Below, in pieces: positions 1 to 9,669 of a stretch of DNA of 64,000 bases. A program made the translations under genes and the position numbers. Each line of letters begins with the position of its first letter. The stretch's first letter is position 1. The notes beneath the pieces were generated by a model. That model searched no databases. It saw only the letters and a program-made list of their open reading frames with translations, and had not been told where the DNA came from. Source of the DNA: Sphingomonas gellani (GTDB taxonomy: Bacteria; Pseudomonadota; Alphaproteobacteria; Sphingomonadales; Sphingomonadaceae); assembly GCF_900110035.1 (NCBI RefSeq), contig NZ_FOCF01000004.1:193501-257500 (forward strand). The letters run 5' to 3'.

Positions 1-86
1 CCATCGGCCTGGCCGCCGCGATCATCGGCGCCGGGTTGCTGGCCCTGTCGCCCTTCATCAAACGGTGGATGCACGGGGTACAGTGA
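1..86 (+). CDS. C-terminal tail of a probable MFS-type membrane transporter (partial)
   Basis: The frame read from base 3 stays open to TGA at 84-86 and gives about 27 residues. They form a hydrophobic helix rich in Ala, Ile, Gly and Leu, followed by the basic tail PFIKRWMHGVQ. A last transmembrane helix with a short positive cytoplasmic tail is what ends an MFS carrier, and the tail resembles the proton-coupled oligopeptide (POT) branch. The rest of the gene lies before the window, so substrate and family stay tentative. Confidence 0.4.
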   Translation, partial: IGLAAAIIGAGLLALSPFIKRWMHGVQ

Positions 87-197
87 GGGGAGCGCGGGGC
101 CGGGTTCGAGAGGACCCGGCCCTGACCGCGGTAGGATGACAGTGCACCGCGCTTGTGCTGGTTTCGGGGGAGGATGACGATGACTGTCGCGATGTAA

Positions 198-545
198 TTG
201 GCGGCGCTCGCCATGGCAGCTGTTCAGGAGGCGAGTGGCACCCAGGCGGCGATTTCCCCACCCAAACCACTGCCGCGTCAGGACGGCATGCTCGGCCAAT
301 CGCCCTATCCCGGCGAGGCGTTGCGCCTGCATCAGGAAGGAACAACGACACTCACGCTTCATGTGAACGCGAACGGCAGGGTCACCAGGTGTCTCGTCGC
401 GACAAGCAGCGGATCACCCAGTCTGGACCGCGCCAGTTGCGCCTTTGCGCACGGCGTTCGGTTCGATCCCGCTCGCGATGGCGCGGGTGTGACTGTCGAA
501 GGCGACACCAGCTTTCCCATGCACTGGCGTCTGCCGCGCGACTAG
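198..545 (+). CDS. TonB C-terminal-domain-like protein, signal peptide interrupted by a stop codon
   Basis: The 115-residue frame holds one recognisable module, roughly residues 35-113. It contains PYPGEALRLHQEG, then a strand with GRVTRCLVATSSG and a conserved Cys pair, and ends in FPMHWRLP. This is the pattern of TonB C-terminal domains found in short exported energy-transducer-like proteins. The available starts are TTG 198 or ATG 213, and both give only the end of a signal peptide (LAALAMAAVQEA). Directly upstream and in the same frame, a purine-rich ribosome site at about 165-173 precedes ATG 174 and ATG 180, which read MTVAM and then hit TAA at 195-197. The natural start is therefore probably ATG 180, with the signal peptide broken by the stop. 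Either the gene is degenerate or translation restarts at TTG/ATG. No neighbour suggests a partner receptor. Confidence 0.5.
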   Translation: MAALAMAAVQEASGTQAAISPPKPLPRQDGMLGQSPYPGEALRLHQEGTTTLTLHVNANGRVTRCLVATSSGSPSLDRASCAFAHGVRFDPARDGAGVTVEGDTSFPMHWRLPRD

Positions 546-628
546 GATGTCCGCTCGATAGTGCCGGGCGAAGATGGCGCGCCGGCGCCCCGGCGCTGAG
601 GTGATCGGTCGATCCTCGCTCACCCTCG

Positions 629-1891
629 CTAGTCCGCCAAGATCCGATCCGCCTCGTCCTCACGACCCCGGCCGCCCCGCGCGGCCACGGCCAGCGTCAC
701 CGCCAGGTCCATCGTCACATTGCCCAGCGTGCGGAAGATATCGGGCACCGTCTCCACCGCCACCAGCAGCCCCAGCGGCGCGACCGGCGCGCCGAAGGTG
801 ACGACGATCGGCGCGATGGCGCTGATGAAGCTGACTTGGCCCGGCAGGCTGACCGACCCCAGCGAGGTCAGCGTCGCGATCAGCACCGCCGCCGCCATGG
901 TCGCCGCCCCGATCGGCGCACCGAACCAGTGGGCGACATAGATCGCCACCGCGAGGTTCATTGCCGGCCCCGTCGCGCGCATCATCACCACCGCCAGCGG
1001 CAGCACCACGCCCGACGTGTCCGCCCGCACGCCCAGCGCCTCCGCCCCCTTCAGCATGGTCGGCAGGCTGGCGAGCGACGATTGGGTGGAGATCGCCACC
1101 GCCTGCGCCGGCAGAGCGCCGCGCGCGAACCGGCCCAGCGGCACCCGCCCGACCAGCGCCGCCAGGGGATAGGCGAACAGGCTGACCACCACCCCCACCG
1201 CCGACACGATCGCGACATAATGGACCAGCGCCCCGAACGCCGCGCTCCCGGCCTTGGCGCCCACCGCAAAGGCGAGCGCGAACACGCCCAGCGGCGCGAC
1301 CCAGATGATCCAGTTGATCATCACCAGCACCGTGTCGCGCATCGCGCGGAAGAACGCGGTCAGCGTGGCGCGCCCCTCCGGCTCGATCCGGGTCAGCGCG
1401 AACGCGAACAGCAAGGTGAAGATGATGAGCGACAGGAACGCGCTGTTCGCCGCCGCCGCGACGATGTTGGTCGGCACCAGCGTGGCGAAGAACGCACCGA
1501 TCGGCGGCGCGGCGGCGGGGGGCGGCACGTCGCTCAACGCCGCGCGCAACGCCTGCGCCGATCCTGCGGGCAGCGGCACCAGATCGAGAAACAGCGGTGT
1601 CAGCAGCGCCGCCAGCACCGCACTGGACAGCATCACCACCAGGATCATCGCGATGGCGCGCGCCGCCGTGCGCCCGGCCTTCACCGCCTCCGCCGTTGCC
1701 GCGATGCCGGTGACCAGCAGCGATACGACCAGGGGGATGATCGTCATCTGCAACGCGTTCAGCCACGCGGTGCCGACCGGCTCCGCGATCGGCAGCAAGG
1801 CCGCCGCGACACCGGGCTCCGCACGCGCGGCCAGGATGCCGAGCGCCAGGCCCAGAACAAGCGACAACAGAATACGGGTGGGCTGCGACAC
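629..1891 (-). CDS. Sodium/proton:dicarboxylate (or glutamate) symporter, DAACS family
   Basis: A 420-residue integral membrane protein of normal family length. It starts at GTG 1891, behind an AAGGA ribosome site. It has the DAACS layout: N-terminal helices, a periplasmic loop near residues 95-130, and the serine-rich re-entrant hairpin, seen here as STQSSLASLPTML. The C-terminal half carries the Gly/Pro-rich hairpin GSVSLPGQVSFISAIAP. The family imports C4-dicarboxylates or acidic amino acids with Na+ or H+. The exact substrate cannot be read from the sequence. It is divergent from glmM with about 70 bp between the starts, so both promoters must lie in that short gap. Confidence 0.85.
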   Translation of the reverse strand: MSQPTRILLSLVLGLALGILAARAEPGVAAALLPIAEPVGTAWLNALQMTIIPLVVSLLVTGIAATAEAVKAGRTAARAIAMILVVMLSSAVLAALLTPLFLDLVPLPAGSAQALRAALSDVPPPAAAPPIGAFFATLVPTNIVAAAANSAFLSLIIFTLLFAFALTRIEPEGRATLTAFFRAMRDTVLVMINWIIWVAPLGVFALAFAVGAKAGSAAFGALVHYVAIVSAVGVVVSLFAYPLAALVGRVPLGRFARGALPAQAVAISTQSSLASLPTMLKGAEALGVRADTSGVVLPLAVVMMRATGPAMNLAVAIYVAHWFGAPIGAATMAAAVLIATLTSLGSVSLPGQVSFISAIAPIVVTFGAPVAPLGLLVAVETVPDIFRTLGNVTMDLAVTLAVAARGGRGREDEADRILAD

Positions 1892-1961
1892 GCTCGCGAT
1901 CCTTGAACGAAAGCGCTATGGCGCGCCGAAACAGGCTGCATAGCGGATGGAAGCTCCTCCC

Positions 1962-3314
1962 ATGGCAAGGAAATATTTCGGCACCGATGGCATTCGTGGC
2001 GCAACCAATGCGCGCCCGATGACGGCGGAGATGGCGATGCGCGTCGGCATGGCGGCCGGCACCTATTTCCTGCGCGGCGACCACCGCCACCGCGTGCTGA
2101 TCGGCAAGGACACGCGCCTGTCGGGCTACATGCTCGAATCCGCGCTGGTCGCCGGTTTCACCAGCGTCGGCATGGACGTCATCATGGTCGGCCCGATGCC
2201 CACCCCGGCGGTGGCGATGCTGACCCATTCGATGCGCGCCGACATCGGCGTGATGATCTCCGCCAGCCACAACCCCTTCGCCGATAACGGGATCAAGCTG
2301 TTCGGGCCGGACGGCTACAAGCTGTCGGACGAGGCGGAGGAGGCGATCGAGGCGCTGATCGACGCCGCCGAACGGGGTGAGGTGGCGTTGGCGCCCTCCG
2401 CGCAGATCGGCCGCGCGCGGCGCATCGACGACGCGCAGGGCCGCTACATCCACTTCGCCAAATCCACCTTTCCGGAGAATCTGCGCCTCGACGGCCTGCG
2501 GGTGGTGGTGGATTGCGCCAACGGCGCCGCTTACCGCGTGGCGCCTGCGGCGCTGTGGGAACTGGGCGCGGACGTGATCGCGATCGGCGTCACGCCCAAC
2601 GGCACCAACATCAACGACAAGGTGGGCTCCACCGCCCCGGAAACGCTGTCGGAAACCGTGGTCGCATCGGGCGCGGACATCGGCATCGCGCTGGACGGGG
2701 ACGCGGACCGGCTGATCGTGGTGGACGAGCGGGGCCGGGTCGTCGATGGCGACCAGCTGATGGCCACCATCGCCGCGGCCTGGGCACGCGCCGGACGGCT
2801 GGCCGGGGGCGGGCTGGTTGCGACGGTCATGTCGAACCTGGGCCTGGAGCGGCACCTCGCCGCGCAGGGCCTTGGCCTGATCCGCACCAAGGTCGGCGAC
2901 CGCCATGTGCTGGAGGCGATGCGCACGCGTGGCTACAATGTCGGCGGCGAGCAGTCGGGGCATATCATCCTGGCCGATTACGCCACCACCGGCGACGGCC
3001 TGGTCGCGGCGTTGCAGGTGCTGGCCGAGGTGAAGCGTGCCGGCGCCGCCGCGTCGGAGGTGCTGCACCGGTTCGATCCGTTGCCCCAGTTGCTCAAGAA
3101 CGTCCGCTTCGCCGGTGGCAAGCCGCTGGAAGCGCAGTCGGTCCGCGACACGATCGCGCAGGCCGAGGCGGAATTGGAGGGCAAGGGCCGCCTCGTGATC
3201 CGCCCGTCCGGTACGGAACCGGTGATCCGCGTCATGGCGGAGGGCGACGATCCCGACCAGGTCGAACGTATCGTCGACCGCATCTGCGACGCCGTGCGCG
3301 TGGCGGCTGCCTGA
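1962..3314 (+). CDS. glmM: Phosphoglucosamine mutase
   Basis: This enzyme converts glucosamine-6-phosphate to glucosamine-1-phosphate, the step before UDP-GlcNAc for peptidoglycan and lipopolysaccharide. The 450-residue product begins [13 protein letters not shown], the usual GlmM N-terminus, so ATG 1962 is preferred over ATG 1947. The phosphoserine loop is present as ISASHNP. The Mg-binding loop is LDGDADR and the C-terminal phosphate-binding loop is [15 protein letters not shown]. All four alpha-D-phosphohexomutase domains appear intact. Its TGA overlaps the ATG of the next small gene, so the two are translationally coupled. Confidence 0.97.
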   Translation: MARKYFGTDGIRGATNARPMTAEMAMRVGMAAGTYFLRGDHRHRVLIGKDTRLSGYMLESALVAGFTSVGMDVIMVGPMPTPAVAMLTHSMRADIGVMISASHNPFADNGIKLFGPDGYKLSDEAEEAIEALIDAAERGEVALAPSAQIGRARRIDDAQGRYIHFAKSTFPENLRLDGLRVVVDCANGAAYRVAPAALWELGADVIAIGVTPNGTNINDKVGSTAPETLSETVVASGADIGIALDGDADRLIVVDERGRVVDGDQLMATIAAAWARAGRLAGGGLVATVMSNLGLERHLAAQGLGLIRTKVGDRHVLEAMRTRGYNVGGEQSGHIILADYATTGDGLVAALQVLAEVKRAGAAASEVLHRFDPLPQLLKNVRFAGGKPLEAQSVRDTIAQAEAELEGKGRLVIRPSGTEPVIRVMAEGDDPDQVERIVDRICDAVRVAAA

Positions 3315-3517
3315 TGCTGGAGATGCGCGCCGCCTGCGAACGCTGCGGCACCGACCTGCCCCCGGATGCGGGCGGCGCGTTCATCTGTTCGCTGGAATGC
3401 ACATTCTGCGCGGAATGCGCCGAGGCACTGGACGAACGCTGCCCCAACTGCCGCGGCGAATTGCTCGACCGCCCGACCAGAACCGGCGCGACGCTGAAGG
3501 CGCATCCGGTCGGGTGA
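3314..3517 (+). CDS. DUF1272-type small zinc-ribbon protein
   Basis: A 67-residue protein whose ATG overlaps the glmM stop (TGATG). Eight cysteines fall in CxxC-like pairs: CERC, CSLEC, CAEC and CPNC. The spacing fits two structural zinc sites in one compact ribbon, and the order of motifs matches the DUF1272 family of short cysteine-rich bacterial proteins. The family has no established role. Overlap with glmM implies co-translation but does not prove a shared function. The tail after the last pair is short, basic and probably disordered. Confidence 0.8.
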   Translation: MLEMRAACERCGTDLPPDAGGAFICSLECTFCAECAEALDERCPNCRGELLDRPTRTGATLKAHPVG

Positions 3518-3655
3518 GGATGGTGCCGGGGTAGCGGCTGCCCGAAGTCGCGTAGGATCGGCGCGGGAAGGTGGGTCGCGATCCGGATACTCGGTGTTGG
3601 CGACCGCTGATCCGCCCTCTTGTGATGCGTCACAGGGGGCAGTGGTGCGCCCTCA

Positions 3656-4753
3656 TCATCGCAATATGCGCGCCGCATCCACCAAACGTACATCGTGCAT
3701 CTGGTTCAGATAGGCTTCGTAATAGCCCTTGTGTGACGCCCCGACGATCGCGAGGAGCCGCGTTCCGGGCTTTCGGCCGAGCACGTCGCGGATGTTGGCC
3801 ACCATGCGCAGATTGCGCACCTCCCAATAGGCTAGGTACCCGCGCCCGAACCGCTCCGGCGATGGCTCGTTCATGGTGGCGCCGAAGTCAGACTGGAATG
3901 CCCAGGCCTGGGCACGCGGCGAGTTATACGCGCGGTACAGGGCCAGTAAGCCGCCAGGCTCCGACACTCCGGCGGTCAGCGTCTCGTCCCAGGCCGCGCG
4001 CTGTTTCGTCACCGGGTTGTCCCATGCGCGCGTGATGGCGGCCTCATAGGGCTTTTCCTGTTCGGGCGGCGTCGACGCGTCGGCGGAATGGTCGTCGACA
4101 CTCCAAAGCCGTTCCAGACCGAGCATGGCGGCGAGCGGTGCCGAGATCAGGTTTGTCTCGTTGCGGCTCGTGCGTCTCCGCTCCAATTGGCCAACAAGGT
4201 CGGCGGTCAGCCCGTCTCCGGCTTGTCGCTCCGATGGAGCCAGCCGCAGCCACTGGACAAGCGCCGAACCCGGCTCACCGGCAGCGAGGAATATCACGGC
4301 CAGGTGACGGCGCTGCGCCGGGATCGGTGCCTTGGGCCATGCCAGCAACAGCCGCTCCGCCTCCGCGGTCGCGGCAGGGACATTCAGCCCCGTCGCCTTG
4401 CTGGCGGCGGTAGGATCGGGACAGTAATCGAGCGTGTCCTTGCCGTATCGATAGGGATAGCGACGCAGCATGTCGCATTGCAGGCCGGACATGTCCTCCG
4501 TCGCGATCGCCTCGGGACGCCACCCGGCGAGCCGCTCGATCAGTGGCGTGAGCAGCTCGGATCGGAAGCCTTTCGGCAGTCCGGACAGGTGCGTGGTGCC
4601 CAGCACCAGGACTTCGTTCGGAGGTCCTGCCCGCGGCCCCTTCAGACGGTCCGGGTGGAAGCTGGGCCGATAATCGGCGGCGGTAGCGGCCGCACCGGCG
4701 AGCGCGGCGACAGCCAAGCCGATACCAACCGCGATCTTGCCCCTCATCATCAT
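3656..4753 (-). CDS. Exported DUF5694-family protein (TraB/GumN-like fold suspected)
   Basis: The frame extends upstream, but three consecutive ATGs at 4753, 4750 and 4747 lie behind a GGGAG ribosome site and open a good signal peptide (about residues 1-26, ending ATAA). ATG 4753 is taken as the start, giving 365 residues. The mature part has EVLVLGTTHLSGLP near the N-terminus, ATEDMSGLQCDM in the middle and LAIVGASHKGYYEAYL near the C-terminus. This GTxH...E...GxxH order is what DUF5694 proteins share with the TraB/PrgY/GumN superfamily. It is presumably periplasmic. No substrate is known, and it stands alone, convergent with the glmM unit. Confidence 0.75.
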   Translation of the reverse strand: MMMRGKIAVGIGLAVAALAGAAATAADYRPSFHPDRLKGPRAGPPNEVLVLGTTHLSGLPKGFRSELLTPLIERLAGWRPEAIATEDMSGLQCDMLRRYPYRYGKDTLDYCPDPTAASKATGLNVPAATAEAERLLLAWPKAPIPAQRRHLAVIFLAAGEPGSALVQWLRLAPSERQAGDGLTADLVGQLERRRTSRNETNLISAPLAAMLGLERLWSVDDHSADASTPPEQEKPYEAAITRAWDNPVTKQRAAWDETLTAGVSEPGGLLALYRAYNSPRAQAWAFQSDFGATMNEPSPERFGRGYLAYWEVRNLRMVANIRDVLGRKPGTRLLAIVGASHKGYYEAYLNQMHDVRLVDAARILR

Positions 4754-4973
4754 CACCACTCCCGTCCGATCAACGACAGCAAGGATTGCAGAGGTGTACC
4801 AGAAGGGCAATACACTTCGACCGATCTTTCGCCGTGGACCCAGCCGTCCCGGTCTAAACGCGGCATGTCGGCAATCCGCCTCCCTTCTGTCCTACATCGG
4901 CGTGCCATGGCATAGCGCCGCCATGACCCCGATGGCCCCCGTCAATCGTCCCGCTGACCACTCCCTGCAGCCG

Positions 4974-5013
4974 AAGTGGAGAACTGCGTTTCAGCTCTCC
5001 ACTTTCTCCACTT
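4974..5013 (+). repeat. Inverted repeat with duplicated 3' arm in the thiD leader
   Basis: AAGTGGAGA at 4974-4982 is exactly complementary to TCTCCACTT at 4996-5004, and that 9-mer is repeated immediately at 5005-5013. The transcript could form either of two mutually exclusive hairpins ending 17-26 bases before the thiD start. No T-run follows, so it is not a simple terminator. I see none of the conserved TPP-riboswitch sequence elements. Confidence 0.6.
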
Positions 5014-5029
5014 CACAGGCGGGACGCGC

Positions 5030-6160
5030 GTGAAACCCGCGCGTATCCTCGTCATCGCGGGATCGGATTCCGGCGGCGGAGCGGGCATCCAGGCGGACAT
5101 CAAGACGGTCACGATGCTGGGCGGCCATGCCATGACCGCGATCACCGCGCTGACCGCGCAGAACACCTTGGGCGTACAGGCGGTGATGCCGGTGCCGGCC
5201 GACATGGTGCTGGCGCAGATCGATGCTTGTGTGTCGGACATCGGCGTCGATGCGGTGAAGATCGGCATGATCGGATCGGCAGAGGTGGCCGATGCGGTGG
5301 CGGCCCGGCTGGAGCGGATCGATGCGCCGGTGGTGTTCGACCCCGTGATGGTCGCGACCAGCGGGTCGGTTTTGGCGGACACGGCCACGGTGGCGGCGTT
5401 CGACCGGCTGATGCGCCGGGCGACGCTGGTCACGCCCAACCTGCCCGAACTGGCGGCGCTGGGCGGAGAGGCGGCGGTGCGCGCGACCGGCGCGGCGCTG
5501 CTGGCGAAGGGCGGCCATGGCGAGGGCGAGCAGGTGATCGACCGGCTGGTCGAGGCGAATGGCAACGAGCATCGCTGGGCCGGGGAGCGGATCGACACCT
5601 CCTCCACCCATGGCACCGGTTGCACGCTGGCCAGTGCGATCGCGGAGGGGCTGGGTCGCGGCCTGACTCTGTCACAGGCGGTGGCGCGGGCGCGGCTGTT
5701 CGTGCGGATCGCGCTGCACGAGGCGCCGGGTCTGGGCGCGGGGCATGGTCCGATGGGGCAGGGGCGGGTGCGGCTGGACTTGGACTTGGGCGGTCCCGCG
5801 ACGAACCAGGTGACGCTGCCGGCCGCCGACCATGACGCCAGTGTCGCGTTCTATCGGCTGCTCGGCCTGCGCCAGATCGTCGCCAGCGGGGGCCGCTACG
5901 CTCGCTTCGAGGGCGAGAACGGCGCCACCCTGTCGGTCGAAGCGGCCGACGAGGTCGATGGTCGCGCGGTCGTGTTCCTGGAGGTCGATGATCTGGACGG
6001 GGCGGTCGCGCGGCTGCGTACGGCCGGCCACCGTGTCGATGATCCGGTGGCGCAACCCTGGGGCTGGCAGGAGGCGCGGCTGCGCGATCCGGCCGGCAAT
6101 CCGCTGTGCCTGTACCGGGCTGGCGAAAACCGGCGCTTCCCGCCATGGCGGTTGTCATGA
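5030..6160 (+). CDS. thiD: Hydroxymethylpyrimidine/phosphomethylpyrimidine kinase fused to a C-terminal VOC domain
   Basis: Residues 1-245 are a complete ThiD, which phosphorylates HMP and HMP-P for thiamine synthesis. Visible motifs are the N-terminal ARILVIAGSDSGGGAGIQAD, FDPVMVATSG, TPNLPELAAL and the anion-hole loop THGTGC with the catalytic Cys. GTG 5030 is chosen because ThiD proteins begin at this point. Where ThiD normally ends (GHGPM), the frame continues without a stop through a 12-residue linker. It then enters a VOC/glyoxalase-type domain (residues 259-376), with NQVTLPAADHDASVAFYRLLGL, FLEVDDLDGAVARLR, RDPAGNPLCLY and the terminal ENRRFPPWRL. There is no Met and no strong ribosome site at the junction. 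Canonical ThiD is about 260 residues, so this is a real fusion unless the frame is in error. Its TGA overlaps the rnhB ATG. Confidence 0.9.
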   Translation: MKPARILVIAGSDSGGGAGIQADIKTVTMLGGHAMTAITALTAQNTLGVQAVMPVPADMVLAQIDACVSDIGVDAVKIGMIGSAEVADAVAARLERIDAPVVFDPVMVATSGSVLADTATVAAFDRLMRRATLVTPNLPELAALGGEAAVRATGAALLAKGGHGEGEQVIDRLVEANGNEHRWAGERIDTSSTHGTGCTLASAIAEGLGRGLTLSQAVARARLFVRIALHEAPGLGAGHGPMGQGRVRLDLDLGGPATNQVTLPAADHDASVAFYRLLGLRQIVASGGRYARFEGENGATLSVEAADEVDGRAVVFLEVDDLDGAVARLRTAGHRVDDPVAQPWGWQEARLRDPAGNPLCLYRAGENRRFPPWRLS

Positions 6161-6813
6161 CCCAGGTCACGAGCAAGGCGATCCGCATCACCCGGCCCGG
6201 CCGCTCCTTCGAACGGCTGCACCCCGCGCCTGTGGTCGGCGTGGACGAGGCGGGGCGCGGGCCGCTCGCCGGGCCGGTGGTCGCCGCCGCGGTGATCCTG
6301 CCGGACAAGGGCGTGCCCCGTGGGCTGGACGATTCCAAGAAGCTGCCGGCGAAGGAGCGGGAGCGGTTGCACGACCGGCTGCGCGCCTGTGCGCGGGTCG
6401 GCATCGGCATCGTCGAGCCGGCGGAGATCGATGCGCTCAACATCTATTGGGCGACGATGAAGGCGATGACGCTGGCGGTGGAGGCGCTCGCCGCCGACGG
6501 GCTGTGCACGCCCTCGCATGTGCTGGTCGACGGCAACCGCCTGCCGCGCTGGACCTGGCCGGCGACCGCGATCGTAGGTGGCGACGCGCGGTCGCAATCG
6601 ATCGCCGCCGCCTCCATTGTCGCGAAGCACACGCGCGACCGCATCATGATCGCGGCGGCGGAAACCTATCCGCATTATGGCTGGCACTCGAACAAGGGCT
6701 ATGGCTGTGCCGCGCATCTGCGCGCGCTGCGCGAACATGGGCCGACACCGCTCCACCGGCGCAGCTTCGCGCCCGTCGCGCAGGCGGAGTTGCCGTTCCT
6801 CGCGGCGGAATGA
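6157..6813 (+). CDS. rnhB: Ribonuclease HII
   Basis: RNase HII cuts RNA in RNA-DNA hybrids and removes misincorporated ribonucleotides. The 218-residue protein starts at ATG 6157, overlapping the upstream stop (ATGA). The first catalytic acids are in VGVDEAGRGPLAGPVVAAAV. LDDSKKL follows, then the third acidic residue in LVDGNRLPR and the last in SIVAKHTRDR. The C-terminal substrate loop reads SNKGYGCAAHLRAL. Families usually have Thr where Cys stands after GYG, a small oddity. Location just before ccrM is a common alphaproteobacterial arrangement, although here the methylase has its own long leader. Confidence 0.96.
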   Translation: MTQVTSKAIRITRPGRSFERLHPAPVVGVDEAGRGPLAGPVVAAAVILPDKGVPRGLDDSKKLPAKERERLHDRLRACARVGIGIVEPAEIDALNIYWATMKAMTLAVEALAADGLCTPSHVLVDGNRLPRWTWPATAIVGGDARSQSIAAASIVAKHTRDRIMIAAAETYPHYGWHSNKGYGCAAHLRALREHGPTPLHRRSFAPVAQAELPFLAAE

Positions 6814-6927
6814 CTCCGGCTCCGCGTCGCGCGACGCTGTCCGACGACTCGGTTCGTCGCACGGCGCGTGGATGAGTCTTTTGAGTCACACCGCAACCGG
6901 TTGAGTCGCGTGGCGGGTGGCGGACTC
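6812..6927 (+). promoter_or_regulatory. Cluster of six GANTC methylation sites in the ccrM leader
   Basis: GANTC occurs at 6812, 6846, 6874, 6883, 6903 and 6923: six copies in 116 bp, four of them within 54 bp. This is the recognition site of the methylase encoded next. In Caulobacter the ccrM leader also carries GANTC sites that couple its expression to replication. The density suggests methylation-dependent control of ccrM itself. Confidence 0.7.
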
Positions 6928-7010
6928 AAGATATGGGCTTTCGGCGGTCAGACGTCGCCGATCGGGTGATCGGGCCGACGCGTCGTCCTGCATCCGAACT
7001 CTTGACGCGG

Positions 7011-8190
<1,180 letters not shown>

Positions 8191-8206
8191 CCCGGCCCGG
8201 CCTGCC

Positions 8207-9253
8207 ATGCACCTGCGCCCGGTCCAGTTCGTCGACACGCCCGTCACGCATGACGATGGCGCGGTGGCGCGGCTCGCGGGCGGCATGCAGTGGTTCGCCG
8301 CCTATGAAGTGATCGAGGCCGGCCGGCGGCGCGTGGTGCCGGTGGCGCAGGTGGACGCGCTGGGGGAGCGGGCGGCGACGCTGCATCGCCTGATCACGGC
8401 GCCCCGTGCCCCGCTGACCCTGGGGGAGCGGGTGCTGCGCCTCGACCAGCCGCTGGTCGCCGGTATCCTGAACGTCACGCCCGACAGCTTTTCGGACGGG
8501 AGCGCCCATGCCGACGATCCCGCCGGTGCGGCGACGGCCGGCTTCGCGATGGGCGAGGCGGGTGCCAGCCTGGTCGATGTCGGTGGCGAATCGACCCGAC
8601 CGGGCGCGAAGACCGTGTGGGAGGGGGACGAGGCGGCGCGCGTCGTGCCCGTGGTCGAGCGGCTGGTGAAAGGCGGCGCGACGGTCTCCGTGGACACGCG
8701 CAAGGCGTCCGTGATGGAGGCCGCGCTGGCGGCGGGTGCGCACATCGTCAACGACGTCTCGGCCTTGTTGTGGGACGACCGCGCGCTGGAGGTGGTGGCG
8801 CGTGCCGGTTGTCCGGTAGTGCTGATGCATTCGCCTGATCCGAAGGCGGGGGGACATGGCCGTGTCGGTTACGACAACGTCCTGCTCGACGTGTTCGACT
8901 GGCTGGAGACGCGGGTCGCCGCGGTGGTCGCAGCGGGTATCGCCCGGTCGCGCGTGCTGGTCGATCCGGGCATCGGCTTCGGCAAGTCACTGTCCGACAA
9001 TCTGGCCCTGCTTAACGGCCTTGCCATGTTTCACGGCCTGGGCTGTCCGATCATGCTGGGGGCGAGCCGCAAACGGCTGATCGGGGCGCTGTCGAACGAG
9101 GCGCCGGTGGCGGCGCGGCTGGGCGGCAGCGTCGCGCTGGCGCTCAAGGGGGCGGAGGCGGGCGTGCAATTGCTCCGCGTTCACGACGTACCCGAAACGG
9201 TGCAGGCGGTGCGCGTGTGGCGCGGCCTGCGCGACCGCGCGTTGGTCGGTTGA
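8207..9253 (+). CDS. folP: Dihydropteroate synthase, long alphaproteobacterial form
   Basis: It condenses p-aminobenzoate with dihydropterin pyrophosphate in folate synthesis. The core begins near residue 80 with the pterin-site motif GILNVTPDSFSDG. It continues through VDVGGESTRPGA, VSVDTRKASVMEAAL, HIVNDVSAL, VLMHSPDPK, DPGIGFGKSL and GASRKRLIG, so all conserved loops are present. At 348 residues it is about 70 longer than typical enzymes. The extra N-terminus (residues 1-75, with GGMQWFAAYEVIEAG) has no motif I can name. It follows ccrM by 16 bases and is probably transcribed with it. Confidence 0.95.
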   Translation: MHLRPVQFVDTPVTHDDGAVARLAGGMQWFAAYEVIEAGRRRVVPVAQVDALGERAATLHRLITAPRAPLTLGERVLRLDQPLVAGILNVTPDSFSDGSAHADDPAGAATAGFAMGEAGASLVDVGGESTRPGAKTVWEGDEAARVVPVVERLVKGGATVSVDTRKASVMEAALAAGAHIVNDVSALLWDDRALEVVARAGCPVVLMHSPDPKAGGHGRVGYDNVLLDVFDWLETRVAAVVAAGIARSRVLVDPGIGFGKSLSDNLALLNGLAMFHGLGCPIMLGASRKRLIGALSNEAPVAARLGGSVALALKGAEAGVQLLRVHDVPETVQAVRVWRGLRDRALVG

Positions 9254-9395
9254 GGGCGGACGGGCACCCGGAAGCGGGCACGATACACCCGCCACATCCT
9301 CTTTTTGCGGTGCAGCAAGACTTCGTTACGAAACCGACGCGGGGCGGAAGGTTTGTGTGGCTACATGCACAGGCCAACCAAGCGAGAACCGTCCC

Positions 9396-9590
9396 ATGAA
9401 CCCGATCGACAACAAGCCGCGCAATACGTCCGCTCCGTCCGCGCGCGGGTCGCTGATCCTGCTCACGTTCGGACTGCTCGTGCTGGCGTTCCTGGTCGCG
9501 ATCGATCGCCCGCACTGGTTCACCGTGAAGCCCGCGACGGGCACCGCGGCCGCGATGTCCTATGCAGGGCAGGCGCCGGATCGTTCGTGA
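9396..9590 (+). CDS. Small single-span membrane protein of unknown function
   Basis: A 64-residue frame from ATG 9396. A polar N-terminus of about 18 residues (NPIDNKPRNTSAPSARG) leads into one hydrophobic span (SLILLTFGLLVLAFLVAI), and about 28 residues follow on the far side. There is no signal-cleavage or lipobox motif, and no strong ribosome site precedes the ATG. I do not recognise a family. The GC-rich codon use and clean transmembrane profile favour a real gene. It sits between folP and the bestrophin-like gene, both on the same strand. Confidence 0.45.
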   Translation: MNPIDNKPRNTSAPSARGSLILLTFGLLVLAFLVAIDRPHWFTVKPATGTAAAMSYAGQAPDRS

Positions 9591-9669
9591 CGGCGGCGCG
9601 GTCCCGCCACTCGCACGGGTCGGTGGCGGTCAGCGGGAGCCGTAATGGGCGACGGGCGTTCGGCCGCCG

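Noticed and set aside
660..3068. 802-residue minus-strand open frame over the symporter and glmM
   Set aside because: Antisense to glmM and frame-shifted against the symporter; His/Arg/Gly-rich composition without motifs, a GC third-position shadow.
4880..5030. TPP riboswitch before thiD
   Set aside because: The conserved riboswitch core sequences are not present; only the hairpin repeats are seen.
9260..9310. Terminator after folP
   Set aside because: GCGGG/CCCGC stem of only 5 bp, and the T-run is 7 bases away; too weak to list.
9308..9326. PhaR-like TTGC...GCAA box before the small membrane protein
   Set aside because: Spacing is not right for a symmetric box and the downstream gene is not a phasin.
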